Origin: Novosphingopyxis iocasae
Lineage (GTDB): Bacteria; Pseudomonadota; Alphaproteobacteria; Sphingomonadales; Sphingomonadaceae
Reading direction: 5' to 3'
DNA length: 64,000 nucleotides
NCBI RefSeq assembly: GCF_014334095.1
Contig: NZ_CP060495.1
Location: 1,945,001 to 2,009,000, forward strand
Shown here: one piece after another, positions 53,607 through 63,664 of the stretch
How positions within the stretch are numbered: the stretch's first letter is position 1
Layout: each line of letters starts with the position of its first letter
Translations under genes and position numbers: made by a program
Notes under the pieces: generated by a model
Databases searched by the model: none
The model's input: the letters and a program-made list of their open reading frames with translations, nothing else
Told to the model about the DNA's origin: nothing

Positions 53607-54096
53607 ATCGCTCGCGATCCTTGGCGGCGCGCTTCTGGCCAGCGGCCTTTCGGCCTGCGGCGGCGGCGGCCTGTTCGACCGCGACCGGCCGGACGAGTTT
53701 GCCGTTTCGCGCAACGCCCCGCTGGTGATCCCGCCGGATTACGCGCTCGAGCCGCCGCAGCCCGGCGCCGCGCCGGTCCAGGGCAGCACGGATCAGGAGC
53801 AGGTTCTCGATGCGCTGTTCGGCGGCCCCGCGCCGCGCTCGCCGGTCGAGCGGGCGGTGAATCAGCAGGCAGGCGATGCCGAGCTGGGCATTCGCAGCGA
53901 AGTGGGCGATCCGCAGACCAATGTGGTGAAGAAGGGTTCGGTCACGCAGGACATCATTGCCGCGCCGGAAGGCGACGGCCAATATGCGCAGTCCGGCATC
54001 AACGCCACCACGGTTCCTGCGACCGCGGCGGAAACGAACGATGCCAGCGATCCGTCGGTACCCGAAGGTTACGAACCGGCCCCCTCACCCAATTGA
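53599..54096 (+). CDS. DUF3035 lipoprotein
   Basis: A 165-residue lipoprotein (lipobox LSAC, Cys about 21) with the DUF3035 core RPDEFAVSRNAPLVIPPDYALEPPQPGAAP, followed by a disordered acidic tail. DUF3035 lipoproteins follow lspA in many alphaproteobacteria. A BamF-like role in outer-membrane protein assembly has been proposed for some; I cannot confirm it here. The ATG at 53599 has GGAG 7 bp upstream; an ATG at 53593 is possible. Confidence 0.86.
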   Translation: MRKSLAILGGALLASGLSACGGGGLFDRDRPDEFAVSRNAPLVIPPDYALEPPQPGAAPVQGSTDQEQVLDALFGGPAPRSPVERAVNQQAGDAELGIRSEVGDPQTNVVKKGSVTQDIIAAPEGDGQYAQSGINATTVPATAAETNDASDPSVPEGYEPAPSPN

Positions 54097-54158
54097 GCTA
54101 ACGCCCGCGCGCTTGAAGAAACCCCGGCGCCTCGCGCAGCCGGGGAACACCGCACGAT

Positions 54159-54563
54159 TCAGGCGGCGCGGCGCGGCGTTTTCACGGTCAGATAGCGGAC
54201 GAACTGCGCCACCGTGGGATCCTCCGGCAAAACCTCCGGATCATCGGTGGTGGGCTGCGGAAGTGACCAGCGGTCGAAATGCTCTCGGCCGATCGCGCAA
54301 TAATCGTCCGGATCGATCGCGAGATCGGCGAAAATTCGGTCGGTGGGATGCGGCTTCAGATAATCCGGCAAATGCACATCGAGCTGGCGATAAACCCAGC
54401 CGCCGATTAACGGATCGCAGCCGGAACCCAGCGATCGTACGAACGGCTCAGCCTCCAGATTGGGTCGTCGCCGCGAGAGACGGCGCTGCTTCTGCCACAG
54501 GAAACCAAGGCTGCCCGCAAAGAACAGCATGGCCGCGGCGAAGGTGACCAGCATCTCCGCCAC
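54159..54563 (-). CDS. Membrane-anchored protein of unknown function
   Basis: A 134-residue protein with one N-terminal helix (MLVTFAAAMLFFAGSLGFLW), a basic stop-transfer (QKQRRLSRRRP) and a soluble, acidic domain (GWVYRQLDVHLPDYLKPHPTDRIFADLAIDPDDYCAIGREHFDRWSLPQPTTDDPEVLP). I recognise no family. The basic flank places the domain in the cytoplasm. It begins 13 bp after dxs on the same strand and is probably cotranscribed. Confidence 0.68.
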   Translation of the reverse strand: MAEMLVTFAAAMLFFAGSLGFLWQKQRRLSRRRPNLEAEPFVRSLGSGCDPLIGGWVYRQLDVHLPDYLKPHPTDRIFADLAIDPDDYCAIGREHFDRWSLPQPTTDDPEVLPEDPTVAQFVRYLTVKTPRRAA

Positions 54564-54576
54564 GGCGTGTCTACCG

Positions 54577-56523
<1,947 letters not shown>

Positions 56524-56572
56524 AACCGAACCTTATACGCGTTGCGGAGCCAAGTCGATTGCCGCCAACAGC

Positions 56573-57031
56573 TCAGTCGCAGGCAGCACATTTGCCATGC
56601 ACTTCAATTACCGGACGCTCCGGCGTGAAGCCGCTGGCGGTAGCCGTGTCGCGCACGCCATCGGCCAGCTTGTCATTATCGACATGCGTCACTTCGCCGC
56701 AGCTGTCGCAGATCATGAAGATGCAATCATGCACGCAGCCGGGATGGCTGTTCGCCACATAGGCGTTGGCGCTTTCCACGCGCTGCGCGAGATTGGTCTC
56801 AACGAAAAGATCCAGAATACGGTAGACGCTGTTGGGCGCAACACGCTTGCCGCGACGCTCCGACACCTTTTCGGCAATGTCATAGGCCGAGGCCGGCTTT
56901 CTGAAGGTTGCGAGCACGTCGAAGATCAGCGCGCGCATATCGGTCCACTGCTCGCCTGCGCCTTCCAGCGTAGCCTGCGCCTCGCGCTTCAGATCGGATC
57001 CGTGATGTTCGTGATGGGCATGGCCTGTCAT
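56573..57031 (-). CDS. zur: Fur-family regulator, probably Zur
   Basis: A 152-residue Fur-family repressor. The N-terminus is His-rich (GHAHHEHHGSD), the winged helix includes DVLATFRKPASAYDIAEKVSERRGKRVAPNSVYRILDLFVETNLAQRVESANAYVA, and two CxxC pairs (CDSCG and CAAC) hold structural zinc with HDCIFMIC. The HPGCVHDCIFMICDSCG sequence favours Zur over Fur. A near-palindrome of the right size lies 470 bp away in the divergent merC-ctaA gap. Confidence 0.85.
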   Translation of the reverse strand: MTGHAHHEHHGSDLKREAQATLEGAGEQWTDMRALIFDVLATFRKPASAYDIAEKVSERRGKRVAPNSVYRILDLFVETNLAQRVESANAYVANSHPGCVHDCIFMICDSCGEVTHVDNDKLADGVRDTATASGFTPERPVIEVHGKCAACD

Positions 57032-57101
57032 CGCGTGAATGTAGGCGCGGGCGATGCCAAGGGCAATCCTTCCCCGGCTCCCATACTAATCCCTAAACGG
57101 A

Positions 57102-57470
57102 TCAGTGCGTGGCGCGGAAATTCAGATCATGGCCGAGCGCCAGGATCGAAACGCCGAGGATGGTCGAGATCACTTCACCGCCCCCATGCGGCATGCTGAG
57201 CGCGCCCGCCATCACGCCAAGGCCAAACGAACCGATCGCGAGCGGGAGAATATAGCCATGCTGCAAGACGCCGCGACCTAGGCCGATCGCGCCGAGAACC
57301 ATGGCAATGACCAGCCCGGCCTGATGAATCCATTCGGCACCGAGAATCCCGCCAATCGACGCAGCTGCTGCAACGAGTGCAGCGGTGGCGATGCAATGCA
57401 CGACGCATAGCCCCGAGAGGCCCATTGCGGCCCTATCCCAGAAGCCTTCACGTTGCAGAAGCGTCGTCAT
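57102..57470 (-). CDS. MerC-domain membrane protein
   Basis: A 122-residue protein with four hydrophobic helices and the MerC-type motif GLSGLCVVHCIATAAL (paired cysteines in helix 1), plus ILPLAIGSFGLGVMAGALSMPHGGG and a final LALGHDLNFR. MerC proteins carry mercury, but such proteins without a mer operon often sit next to Zur genes and may handle zinc; here a Fur/Zur gene is 70 bp away. The ATG at 57470 is preferred over an in-frame start at 57512, which would overlap the candidate operator. Confidence 0.83.
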   Translation of the reverse strand: MTTLLQREGFWDRAAMGLSGLCVVHCIATAALVAAAASIGGILGAEWIHQAGLVIAMVLGAIGLGRGVLQHGYILPLAIGSFGLGVMAGALSMPHGGGEVISTILGVSILALGHDLNFRATH

Positions 57471-57500
57471 ATTCGAAGGTATAGAAGCGCCTTCACCAAG

Positions 57501-57519
57501 ATACAATATCACATTGCAT
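57501..57519. promoter_or_regulatory. Fur/Zur-like operator candidate
   Basis: ATACAATATCACATTGCAT is a 19-bp near-palindrome with two mismatched pairs, both compatible with purine-purine exchange (ATRCAATRTNAYATTGYAT). It lies 31 bp upstream of the merC-like start and about 80 bp upstream of ctaA, next to a Zur-family gene. Confidence 0.5.
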
Positions 57520-57601
57520 TATTTTGCGCAGGACCGTTCTCCGCGCTGCAGCCGCGCGAGCACGCTTGCGGGCATCGCGGCGGCGCGCCATATCGCGGGC
57601 C

Positions 57602-58672
57602 ATGACTTCGCTTGCCGCCCATGCCGCGCCAACCCCTGCGCGCACCCGTCCTATTGCGATCGCCAACTGGCTGCTTGCCGTCGGCTTTCTGGTTTTCTGC
57701 ATGGTCGTGGTCGGCGGGATCACGCGGCTGACCGAATCGGGCCTGTCGATCACTGAGTGGAAACCGATTACAGGCGCGATCCCGCCGCTGTCGCTGAGCG
57801 GTTGGGAAGCGGAATTCGCAAAATATAAGGCGACGCCGGAATATCAGGTAATCAACGGTCCGGCGGGCATGACGCTGGCGCAGTTCCAGTTCATCTTTTT
57901 CTGGGAGTGGCTGCACCGGCTGCTGGGCCGCCTGATCGGCATCGCCTTCGCCCTGCCGCTGGCCTATTTCTGGCTGCGCGGCGCTATTCCGCGGGAATAC
58001 AAGCTGCGTCTTGTCGCGCTGCTGGCGCTCGGCGGACTGCAGGGCGCGATCGGCTGGTGGATGGTCGTCTCCGGCCTCACGCTGCGCACCGATGTCAGCC
58101 ATTACCGGCTTGCCGTGCATCTTCTGACAGCGCTGTTCATCCTCTCCGGCCTCGTCTGGACCGCGCTGGATCTTCGCCAGCTGGCAAAGGGCAACGCGCG
58201 GCCCGCAAAACTCACCGGCAGGAACATCGCACTGCTCGCCATCATCGCGGTCCAGCTCCTGCTCGGCGCCTGGGTGGCCGGGATGGACGCAGGCTATATC
58301 GCCAGCGACTGGCCGCTCATGAACGGCCGTTTCTTCCCTGCTGGCGTCGACTGGAGCCATGGGCTGCTTTACGCCGCGTCCAACGATCCGTTCCTGGTCT
58401 ATTTCCTCCATCGTTGGTGGGCCTTCGTCGCATTGGCTGCGGTCATCTTGCTGGCGCGCGGTGCGCGGCGCGCGGGCGTTCGGCCGGCCTCGATCATCCT
58501 ATCCGCCGCCATCGGCCTGCAGATCCTGCTCGGCATCGCGACGGCGATGAGCGGAGTCGACCTCGCATTGGCTGCAGCGCACCAGGCCGTCGGTGCAATA
58601 TTGGTGGCGAGCGCGGTGTGGGCTGCCCATGCTGCGGGACGGCGCAACCTGATCGAAGGCGTACCGGCATGA
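57602..58672 (+). CDS. ctaA: Heme A synthase (COX15/CtaA)
   Basis: A 356-residue membrane protein with eight helices. Family motifs are MVVVGGITRLTESGLSITEWKPITGAIPPLS, FWEWLHRLLGRLIGIAFALPL, LQGAIGWWMVVSGL, VSHYRLAVHLL and FLHRWWAFVAL, which carry the heme-ligating histidines. It oxidises heme O to heme A for cytochrome c oxidase. The ATG at 57602 is chosen over a basic in-frame extension from 57524. The cutA gene begins on its stop (ATGA). Confidence 0.94.
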   Translation: MTSLAAHAAPTPARTRPIAIANWLLAVGFLVFCMVVVGGITRLTESGLSITEWKPITGAIPPLSLSGWEAEFAKYKATPEYQVINGPAGMTLAQFQFIFFWEWLHRLLGRLIGIAFALPLAYFWLRGAIPREYKLRLVALLALGGLQGAIGWWMVVSGLTLRTDVSHYRLAVHLLTALFILSGLVWTALDLRQLAKGNARPAKLTGRNIALLAIIAVQLLLGAWVAGMDAGYIASDWPLMNGRFFPAGVDWSHGLLYAASNDPFLVYFLHRWWAFVALAAVILLARGARRAGVRPASIILSAAIGLQILLGIATAMSGVDLALAAAHQAVGAILVASAVWAAHAAGRRNLIEGVPA

Positions 58673-58989
58673 GCGGCGTTCGCATCATCTACACTCTCTT
58701 CGGCAGCGAAGAGGCCGCGCGCAGCGCTTGCGGGACGCTGCTGGAGGAAGGCCTGATCGCTTGTGCCAATCGCCTTTCCCCGGCGACAAGCCAGTTCCGC
58801 TGGCAGGGCGAGCTACGCGAAGAGCGCGAGTGGCCCGTCATCCTGAAAACCGATGATGCCCGCGCGCCCGGCGCTGCCAATCGCCTGGCCGAACTGCACG
58901 ATTACGACGTCCCGCCGATCCTTCTGCTGCCGGTCGACACGGTGTTTCCGCCGTTCGAGCGATGGGTGGCAGAGCAGCTGCGTCGCTGA
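58669..58989 (+). CDS. cutA: CutA divalent-cation tolerance protein
   Basis: A 106-residue CutA1 trimer subunit. Conserved parts are IIYTLFGSEEAARSACGTLLEEGLIACANRLSPATSQFRWQGEL and LKTDDARAPGAANRLAELHDYDVPPILLLPVDTVFPPFERWVAEQL. CutA affects copper and other divalent metal tolerance in E. coli, mechanism unknown. It is coupled to ctaA (ATGA). Confidence 0.93.
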   Translation: MSGVRIIYTLFGSEEAARSACGTLLEEGLIACANRLSPATSQFRWQGELREEREWPVILKTDDARAPGAANRLAELHDYDVPPILLLPVDTVFPPFERWVAEQLRR

Positions 58990-59007
58990 GCCGCCAAATT
59001 TCCATAC

Positions 59008-59021
59008 GGTATCATTATACC
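59008..59021. promoter_or_regulatory. GGTAT-N4-ATACC palindrome upstream of the L13 operon
   Basis: GGTATCATTATACC, an AT-rich 14-bp palindrome with perfect 5-bp arms and an internal CATTATAC that resembles a -10 element. It lies 120 bp upstream of rplM. Confidence 0.4.
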
Positions 59022-59085
59022 CGCTCCAAAACGCCCGCTCAGCCTTGACTTGAAGCCCCTTTCGGGTCATTAGCCCGCCTTCACC

Positions 59086-59116
59086 GCCGTGGGGAAACCC
59101 GCGGCTTTTGCTTTTT
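59086..59116 (+). terminator. Terminator-like hairpin in the rplM leader
   Basis: GCCGTGGG and CCCGCGGC pair (one G-U) around GAAA, followed by TTTTGCTTTTT. It stands 24 bp before the rplM start, downstream of a possible promoter (TTGACT at 59046-59051), so it may be an attenuator rather than only the cutA terminator. Confidence 0.6.
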
Positions 59117-59139
59117 CAATCCTCCAAGGACGGCTCCAC

Positions 59140-59619
59140 ATGAAGTCCCTTACCAAGACCACCCAGTCGGTGCGTCCGCAGGATGTCGAGAAGAAGTGGC
59201 ACCTCATCGACGCCGAGGGTCTCGTCGTCGGCCGCGTTGCCACCATCATCGCCAATATCCTGCGCGGCAAGCACAAGCCCAGCTTCACCCCGCATGTCGA
59301 TTGCGGCGACCATGTCGTCGTTATCAACGCGGACAAGGTGCGCTTCACCGGCAACAAGACCAAGCAGAAGGTCTATTACAAGCACACCGGTTATCCGGGC
59401 GGCATCAAGGGCGTGACCGCCGAGAAGGTGCTCGAGGGTCGTTTCCCCGAGCGCGTTCTGGAGAAGGCCGTTGAGCGCATGGTCCCGCGCGGCCCGCTGG
59501 GTCGTCAGCAGATGAAGGCGCTGCACCTTTATGCCGGCACCGAGCATCCGCATGAGGGCCAGCAGCCCGAGACGCTCGACATCGCTGCGCGCAATCGCAA
59601 GAACAAGGTAGGTGCCTAA
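59140..59619 (+). CDS. rplM: 50S ribosomal protein L13
   Basis: A 159-residue L13. The ATG at 59140 gives the normal N-terminus; core motifs are [54 protein letters not shown] and [31 protein letters not shown]. Its stop overlaps the rpsI start (TAATG), the conserved L13-S9 operon. Confidence 0.97.
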   Translation: MKSLTKTTQSVRPQDVEKKWHLIDAEGLVVGRVATIIANILRGKHKPSFTPHVDCGDHVVVINADKVRFTGNKTKQKVYYKHTGYPGGIKGVTAEKVLEGRFPERVLEKAVERMVPRGPLGRQQMKALHLYAGTEHPHEGQQPETLDIAARNRKNKVGA

Positions 59620-60140
59620 TGGCCGATAATCGTCAGTCGCTTTCCGACATCAAGGACATCGCCGGCGACGCCGCCGAAGCCAATGCCGCCGGCGCCGAAA
59701 ACGGTGTCGACACCCGGCCCACCATGCCGCTGCGCGAGCAGGAGCTCGACAAGCATGGCCGCGCCTACGCCACCGGCCGCCGCAAGGACGCGGTTGCCCG
59801 CGTCTGGCTGAAGCCCGGCACCGGCCAGATCGTGGTCAACGGTCGCGATCAGAGCACTTACTTCGCACGCCCCTCGCTGCGCCTCGTCATCAATCAGCCG
59901 TTCGACGTTACGGAACGTCGCGGCCAGTATGATGTCATGGTCACCGTGAAGGGCGGCGGTCTCTCCGGCCAGGCCGGTGCGGTGAAGCACGGCATCAGCC
60001 AGGCGCTGACCCGTTACGAGCCTGCGCTGCGCAGCACCGTGAAGAGCGCCGGCTTCCTCACCCGCGACAGCCGCGTGGTCGAGCGTAAGAAGTACGGCCG
60101 GGCGAAGGCACGCCGGAGCTTCCAGTTCTCCAAGCGCTGA
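59619..60140 (+). CDS. rpsI: 30S ribosomal protein S9
   Basis: A 173-residue S9. The core is [28 protein letters not shown] and the C-terminal [24 protein letters not shown], whose KR end contacts P-site tRNA. An acidic N-terminal extension of about 45 residues ([25 protein letters not shown]...) is longer than E. coli S9 and, from memory, usual in sphingomonads. A strong terminator follows. Confidence 0.97.
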   Translation: MADNRQSLSDIKDIAGDAAEANAAGAENGVDTRPTMPLREQELDKHGRAYATGRRKDAVARVWLKPGTGQIVVNGRDQSTYFARPSLRLVINQPFDVTERRGQYDVMVTVKGGGLSGQAGAVKHGISQALTRYEPALRSTVKSAGFLTRDSRVVERKKYGRAKARRSFQFSKR

Positions 60141-60167
60141 TCGCTTTTCCAAACGCAATCACGAAAG

Positions 60168-60196
60168 GGCGGCCTTCCTGGGAAGGCCGCCTTTTC
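60168..60196 (+). terminator. Rho-independent terminator of rplM-rpsI
   Basis: GGCGGCCTTC (60168-60177) and GAAGGCCGCC (60182-60191) form a 10-bp stem with CTGG loop, followed by TTTTCT. Confidence 0.93.
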
Positions 60197-60279
60197 TGCT
60201 TTTGCGCCAGTCGCTTCCAGGCAAGGTTTAGCCGCTGTTTACCTTTCGCGGTTACCTGGGCCGCTGGAAGGAAAGCGGC

Positions 60280-61908
60280 ATGCGCTACGCACTGACAAAC
60301 TTCGCTTGGAAGAAGCAGCTCAGCTTTTATGGGCGAGAATTGCTGCGCTTCGATGCGATGCCGGGCACCACCCGCGCCGCAGCCCTGGACGAGCAGATAT
60401 CCGCGTCGCTTAAATCGCTACGCAGTTTTTTGCCGTTTCTCACCTTCCTGGCGCTTGGCCTCCCTCTGTTTCTGACCGAATATGCCCTGTTCGGTTGGCT
60501 GATCGCCGGTTGCAGCGGTTTGCTGGTTGGCGCGATCATTGCCTATTTCCTCACTAATCAAACAATCCGCGCGCGGATACCGCATCGGCGGTTCATGCTC
60601 GCCCTGATCGCCAATACAGTCCTGCTGGGCATGTCTTGGACGATGGTTTTCATCAGCGTTCTGGATTCCGGCAACGAGGAGCTGATCCTCTTTGTCACCT
60701 CCGTCCATGCGGCGATGATTTTCGTCGGAGCCTTGGTTTTTATCAGCTTCCCGATTCTGTTCTGCTCCTTTTCGGCCCCCCTCTACCTGTTATTCATCAC
60801 TGAGACGTTCGCGCGGCCGAACATCCCCATCATCACGCCGCTAATGCTTGTGGTGCTGGCCTCCATTCTGATCAAAACCGTTGTGGACCAATCACAGCGT
60901 ATCGTTCAGTTGCAGATGCAGAGCGTTGAGCTGAAAAAGAAAAGTGAGGAGCTGCGTGCGGCACAGGTTGCCGAAGCCCTGTTGCGCGACCGGGAAACCG
61001 CACGCGAGCTGGACGAGGTCAACGCACGCGCCGCCGCGCGCGAAGCTGCTGAGACCGAACGACGCGCCCATCTGCTGACGCTCGGCAACCAGTTCGAAGC
61101 CACGGTGATGGAAACGGGGGACCGCGTCAGCGCCGCAGTTGATAATCTGACATCCTCCGCCGGCGCTCTTGCCGAGATTGCCGGATCGACCAGCCATGAA
61201 GCTGGCGACATGCAGACGCGGTCGAAAGCCTCCGCAGAAGCAGCCCAGCAGGTCGCGATTGCCGCCGAACAGCTCGATCAGGCCGTCGGCGAAGTCGCCT
61301 CCCAAATTCAGGCGAATCTCGGCCATATTCTGGAAGTGGGTGACGCTACGCGCGAGAGCGAGGTCTTGATGACCGAGCTTGTCAAACGCTCCGGCGGGAT
61401 CGGTGAGATCGTGACCACCATCTCGGACGTTGCGCGCCAGACAAATTTGCTTGCCTTGAATGCGACGATCGAAGCTGCGCGCGCCGGGGAAGCAGGCCGT
61501 GGGTTCGCGATCGTCGCGCAAGAAGTGAAAGCGCTTGCCGGCCAGACCGCACGCATGACCGAAGACATCGCCGAGCGGCTTGGCGACATCGACCGATTCG
61601 TGAAGGATGCCGCACAGGCGCTCGACAAGGCCGGGCTTGAGCTTAGCCACCTGGAAAATCGCGGCACTATGATCGCTACCGCAACGGAAGAACAACGCGC
61701 CGCCAGCCAGGAGATTCGCCGCCACAGCAGCCGCGCCGCCGACGAAAGCGAGCAGGTACAGGCGAGCGTAGGCCGTGTCGCCGCCGCCGCCGCACAGGCG
61801 CGCGCGCACAGCGACGGTGTACGCGAAATTGCAGAGCAGTTGAATCAGCGCTCCGCGGACTTGCGCGACGGCACCGCGGGCTTCCTGAAGGAGTTGCGCG
61901 CCTCCTGA
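60280..61908 (+). CDS. Methyl-accepting chemotaxis protein with polytopic membrane domain
   Basis: A 542-residue chemoreceptor. Residues about 48-201 form six membrane helices with very short loops and no large periplasmic sensor domain. A coiled coil (203-265) leads directly to the signalling domain, with the tip [45 protein letters not shown] at 376-420. No HAMP domain is evident. Such receptors sense membrane or intracellular cues. There are no other chemotaxis genes nearby, and the C-terminus lacks a CheR/CheB tether. It is 140 bp after rpsI with its own leader. Confidence 0.9.
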   Translation: MRYALTNFAWKKQLSFYGRELLRFDAMPGTTRAAALDEQISASLKSLRSFLPFLTFLALGLPLFLTEYALFGWLIAGCSGLLVGAIIAYFLTNQTIRARIPHRRFMLALIANTVLLGMSWTMVFISVLDSGNEELILFVTSVHAAMIFVGALVFISFPILFCSFSAPLYLLFITETFARPNIPIITPLMLVVLASILIKTVVDQSQRIVQLQMQSVELKKKSEELRAAQVAEALLRDRETARELDEVNARAAAREAAETERRAHLLTLGNQFEATVMETGDRVSAAVDNLTSSAGALAEIAGSTSHEAGDMQTRSKASAEAAQQVAIAAEQLDQAVGEVASQIQANLGHILEVGDATRESEVLMTELVKRSGGIGEIVTTISDVARQTNLLALNATIEAARAGEAGRGFAIVAQEVKALAGQTARMTEDIAERLGDIDRFVKDAAQALDKAGLELSHLENRGTMIATATEEQRAASQEIRRHSSRAADESEQVQASVGRVAAAAAQARAHSDGVREIAEQLNQRSADLRDGTAGFLKELRAS

Positions 61909-61957
61909 TCTGTCTAAACGCAGGCGTAATGAGACCTACTGCGGCAGCACGCGCCGC

Positions 61958-62686
61958 TCAGATCATATATTGCGCTTCGACGTCGATCGCGCGGCCGTCG
62001 ATGGCGACCCGATTATAGCTCGGCGGATTCTCGCGCACCCGTTCCGATAATGTGCCTGCGCCGATCAGACGAACCGAACCGCTCCCGGTCGGCCGCTCAA
62101 TATCAAACGGATCGTGGACGTGTCCCGTAAGCACCGCCGCGGCCCCTGCCTCCTGCAATGCCATGAGCGCTTTAAGCCCGCCCCGGGTCGATCCGCTGCT
62201 GCGTGTATCCGCATCGACCAGCGGATGATGCGCCGCGATCAGCTTGACTGTGTCCGCCGGCAAGCTTCGCAGCGTGCGCAGCGATTCGCGCAGCGCATCC
62301 CCGCTTACCTTACCTTTCGACCAGTTGAGACGCAGCTGCGCGCGCGCAGTGGTCTTCAGCGGCACCACCGATACGCCAGGCAGATTGATCTCCGCCTCCA
62401 CCTTGTCTTCGATCCTGGAATAGCGCCGATAAGGATGGCGGAACCGTTCGTAGAGATTGAAATAGGGCAGATCATGGTTGCCGACCTCAACCGTCACGGG
62501 CGCCTTCAAATTGTGAATCCATTCGCCGGCCGCCGCGAATTCCCTGTGCCGCGCGCGCATCGTCAGATCGCCGGTAATAATCACCGCGTCGGGCTTGTTC
62601 GCGCGGACTTCCTCCGCAAACCAATCAAGCGCAGCTCTGTCTTCCGCGCCGAAATGGATGTCGCTGCAATGAAAAAGGGTGGTCAT
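61958..62686 (-). CDS. Calcineurin-like metallophosphoesterase
   Basis: A 242-residue binuclear metallophosphoesterase. Motifs in order are FHCSDIHFG (DxH), VIITGDLTMRARHREF, EVGNHDLPY, LIAAHHPLV and LTGHVHDPF. The GDLT-x-x-A-R-x-x-E-F pattern belongs to the 3',5'-cyclic-nucleotide phosphodiesterase-like (CpdA) branch. It starts on the stop of the lipid kinase gene (ATGA), so the two are coexpressed. Confidence 0.92.
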   Translation of the reverse strand: MTTLFHCSDIHFGAEDRAALDWFAEEVRANKPDAVIITGDLTMRARHREFAAAGEWIHNLKAPVTVEVGNHDLPYFNLYERFRHPYRRYSRIEDKVEAEINLPGVSVVPLKTTARAQLRLNWSKGKVSGDALRESLRTLRSLPADTVKLIAAHHPLVDADTRSSGSTRGGLKALMALQEAGAAAVLTGHVHDPFDIERPTGSGSVRLIGAGTLSERVRENPPSYNRVAIDGRAIDVEAQYMI

Positions 62687-63534
62687 AGGTCTGGGTTAGC
62701 GAGGCATTCCTCGGCGGTATAGACGAAGTCAATCGGCGACAGTCCGTGGCGGAAACGGCAACGAGCCGATCCCTCCGCCTCTTCGCCGTCGATCAGCAGG
62801 CCCACCGGCTTGCCGTCTGCTGCGCTGACCTCCAGCGCCTCTCGCATGCCGAGATCCTCATGGGGCCCTTCGCGAAAGTCGCCCTTCAGCCAGGATAGCC
62901 CGTGGGCGAACATCTGCCCTGCCCCTTCCGCGGTAAACCCAGTGACGTGAAGCGCATCCATCTTGGGCTCGATGAATAGCGCAGGATAAGGCTCTCCCGT
63001 CCCGTCCAGCTGCACCTGCGCACCCCCGAACGTCTTGGTCCACGCATCCGCGATCGAGCCCGGCATTTCGGCCAGATTGAAGTGCCGCATATCTTCGCGC
63101 ACCTCGCCCCACGCGGTGGTGGGGCCGGCAATCACGCCGACCAGCGCGATCTCCCCTTCGCCCTCGGCCACCGGCATGCGCGCCAGCTTGATACGGCCCT
63201 GCGCATAGCGCTGCGCGATCGTCTCACTATCGACATCGCCGTGGAGCGAGCGGGAGAGGAGGTTCATCGTGCCGCCGGGCAGCACGAGCATGTGGCCGTC
63301 CCAACCCTTCGCCTGGCGCATCGCGCCGTTCACCGTGCCATCGCCGCCGAAAACAGCGAGCGCATCGACACCGGCCTGCCGAAGCGTGGCCGCATCGGGC
63401 AAGTCTTCATGCGGGCATTCGATCAGCCGCGCCATTTCATGCCCCTCGGCAGAAAGCGCCTGGCTTACCTCTTTGCAAAGGCCCTCATCATAACTGCCGC
63501 TATTGATATTAGCGGCCATCCATATCCTGCTCAT
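62683..63534 (-). CDS. Diacylglycerol/sphingosine-kinase-like lipid kinase
   Basis: A 283-residue DAGK-catalytic-domain protein. The nucleotide loop is [16 protein letters not shown] and the second motif [13 protein letters not shown], followed by a beta-sandwich C-terminal domain with [22 protein letters not shown]. These kinases phosphorylate diacylglycerol or sphingoid bases; in Sphingomonadales, whose membranes contain sphingolipids, a sphingosine-type substrate is plausible. The ATG at 63534 gives the family-like N-terminus. Coupled to the phosphoesterase. Confidence 0.88.
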   Translation of the reverse strand: MSRIWMAANINSGSYDEGLCKEVSQALSAEGHEMARLIECPHEDLPDAATLRQAGVDALAVFGGDGTVNGAMRQAKGWDGHMLVLPGGTMNLLSRSLHGDVDSETIAQRYAQGRIKLARMPVAEGEGEIALVGVIAGPTTAWGEVREDMRHFNLAEMPGSIADAWTKTFGGAQVQLDGTGEPYPALFIEPKMDALHVTGFTAEGAGQMFAHGLSWLKGDFREGPHEDLGMREALEVSAADGKPVGLLIDGEEAEGSARCRFRHGLSPIDFVYTAEECLANPDL

Positions 63535-63664
63535 ACCTATCGCAACGCCCCACCTCGATTTCAGTGCCGAAGCGAACAAGGTTGCACGGAAAAGCGCGGA
63601 TTGCCCGTTGATCCTGAGGGCTATCGGTTCTACCTCGAAACTGAATTTCAGCATCGGAGCGACC

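Noticed and set aside
60224-60255. CtrA-like box (TTTA-N7-TTTA) upstream of the chemoreceptor
   Set aside because: It departs from TTAA-N7-TTAA at both halves and chance matches are common; not supported enough to list.
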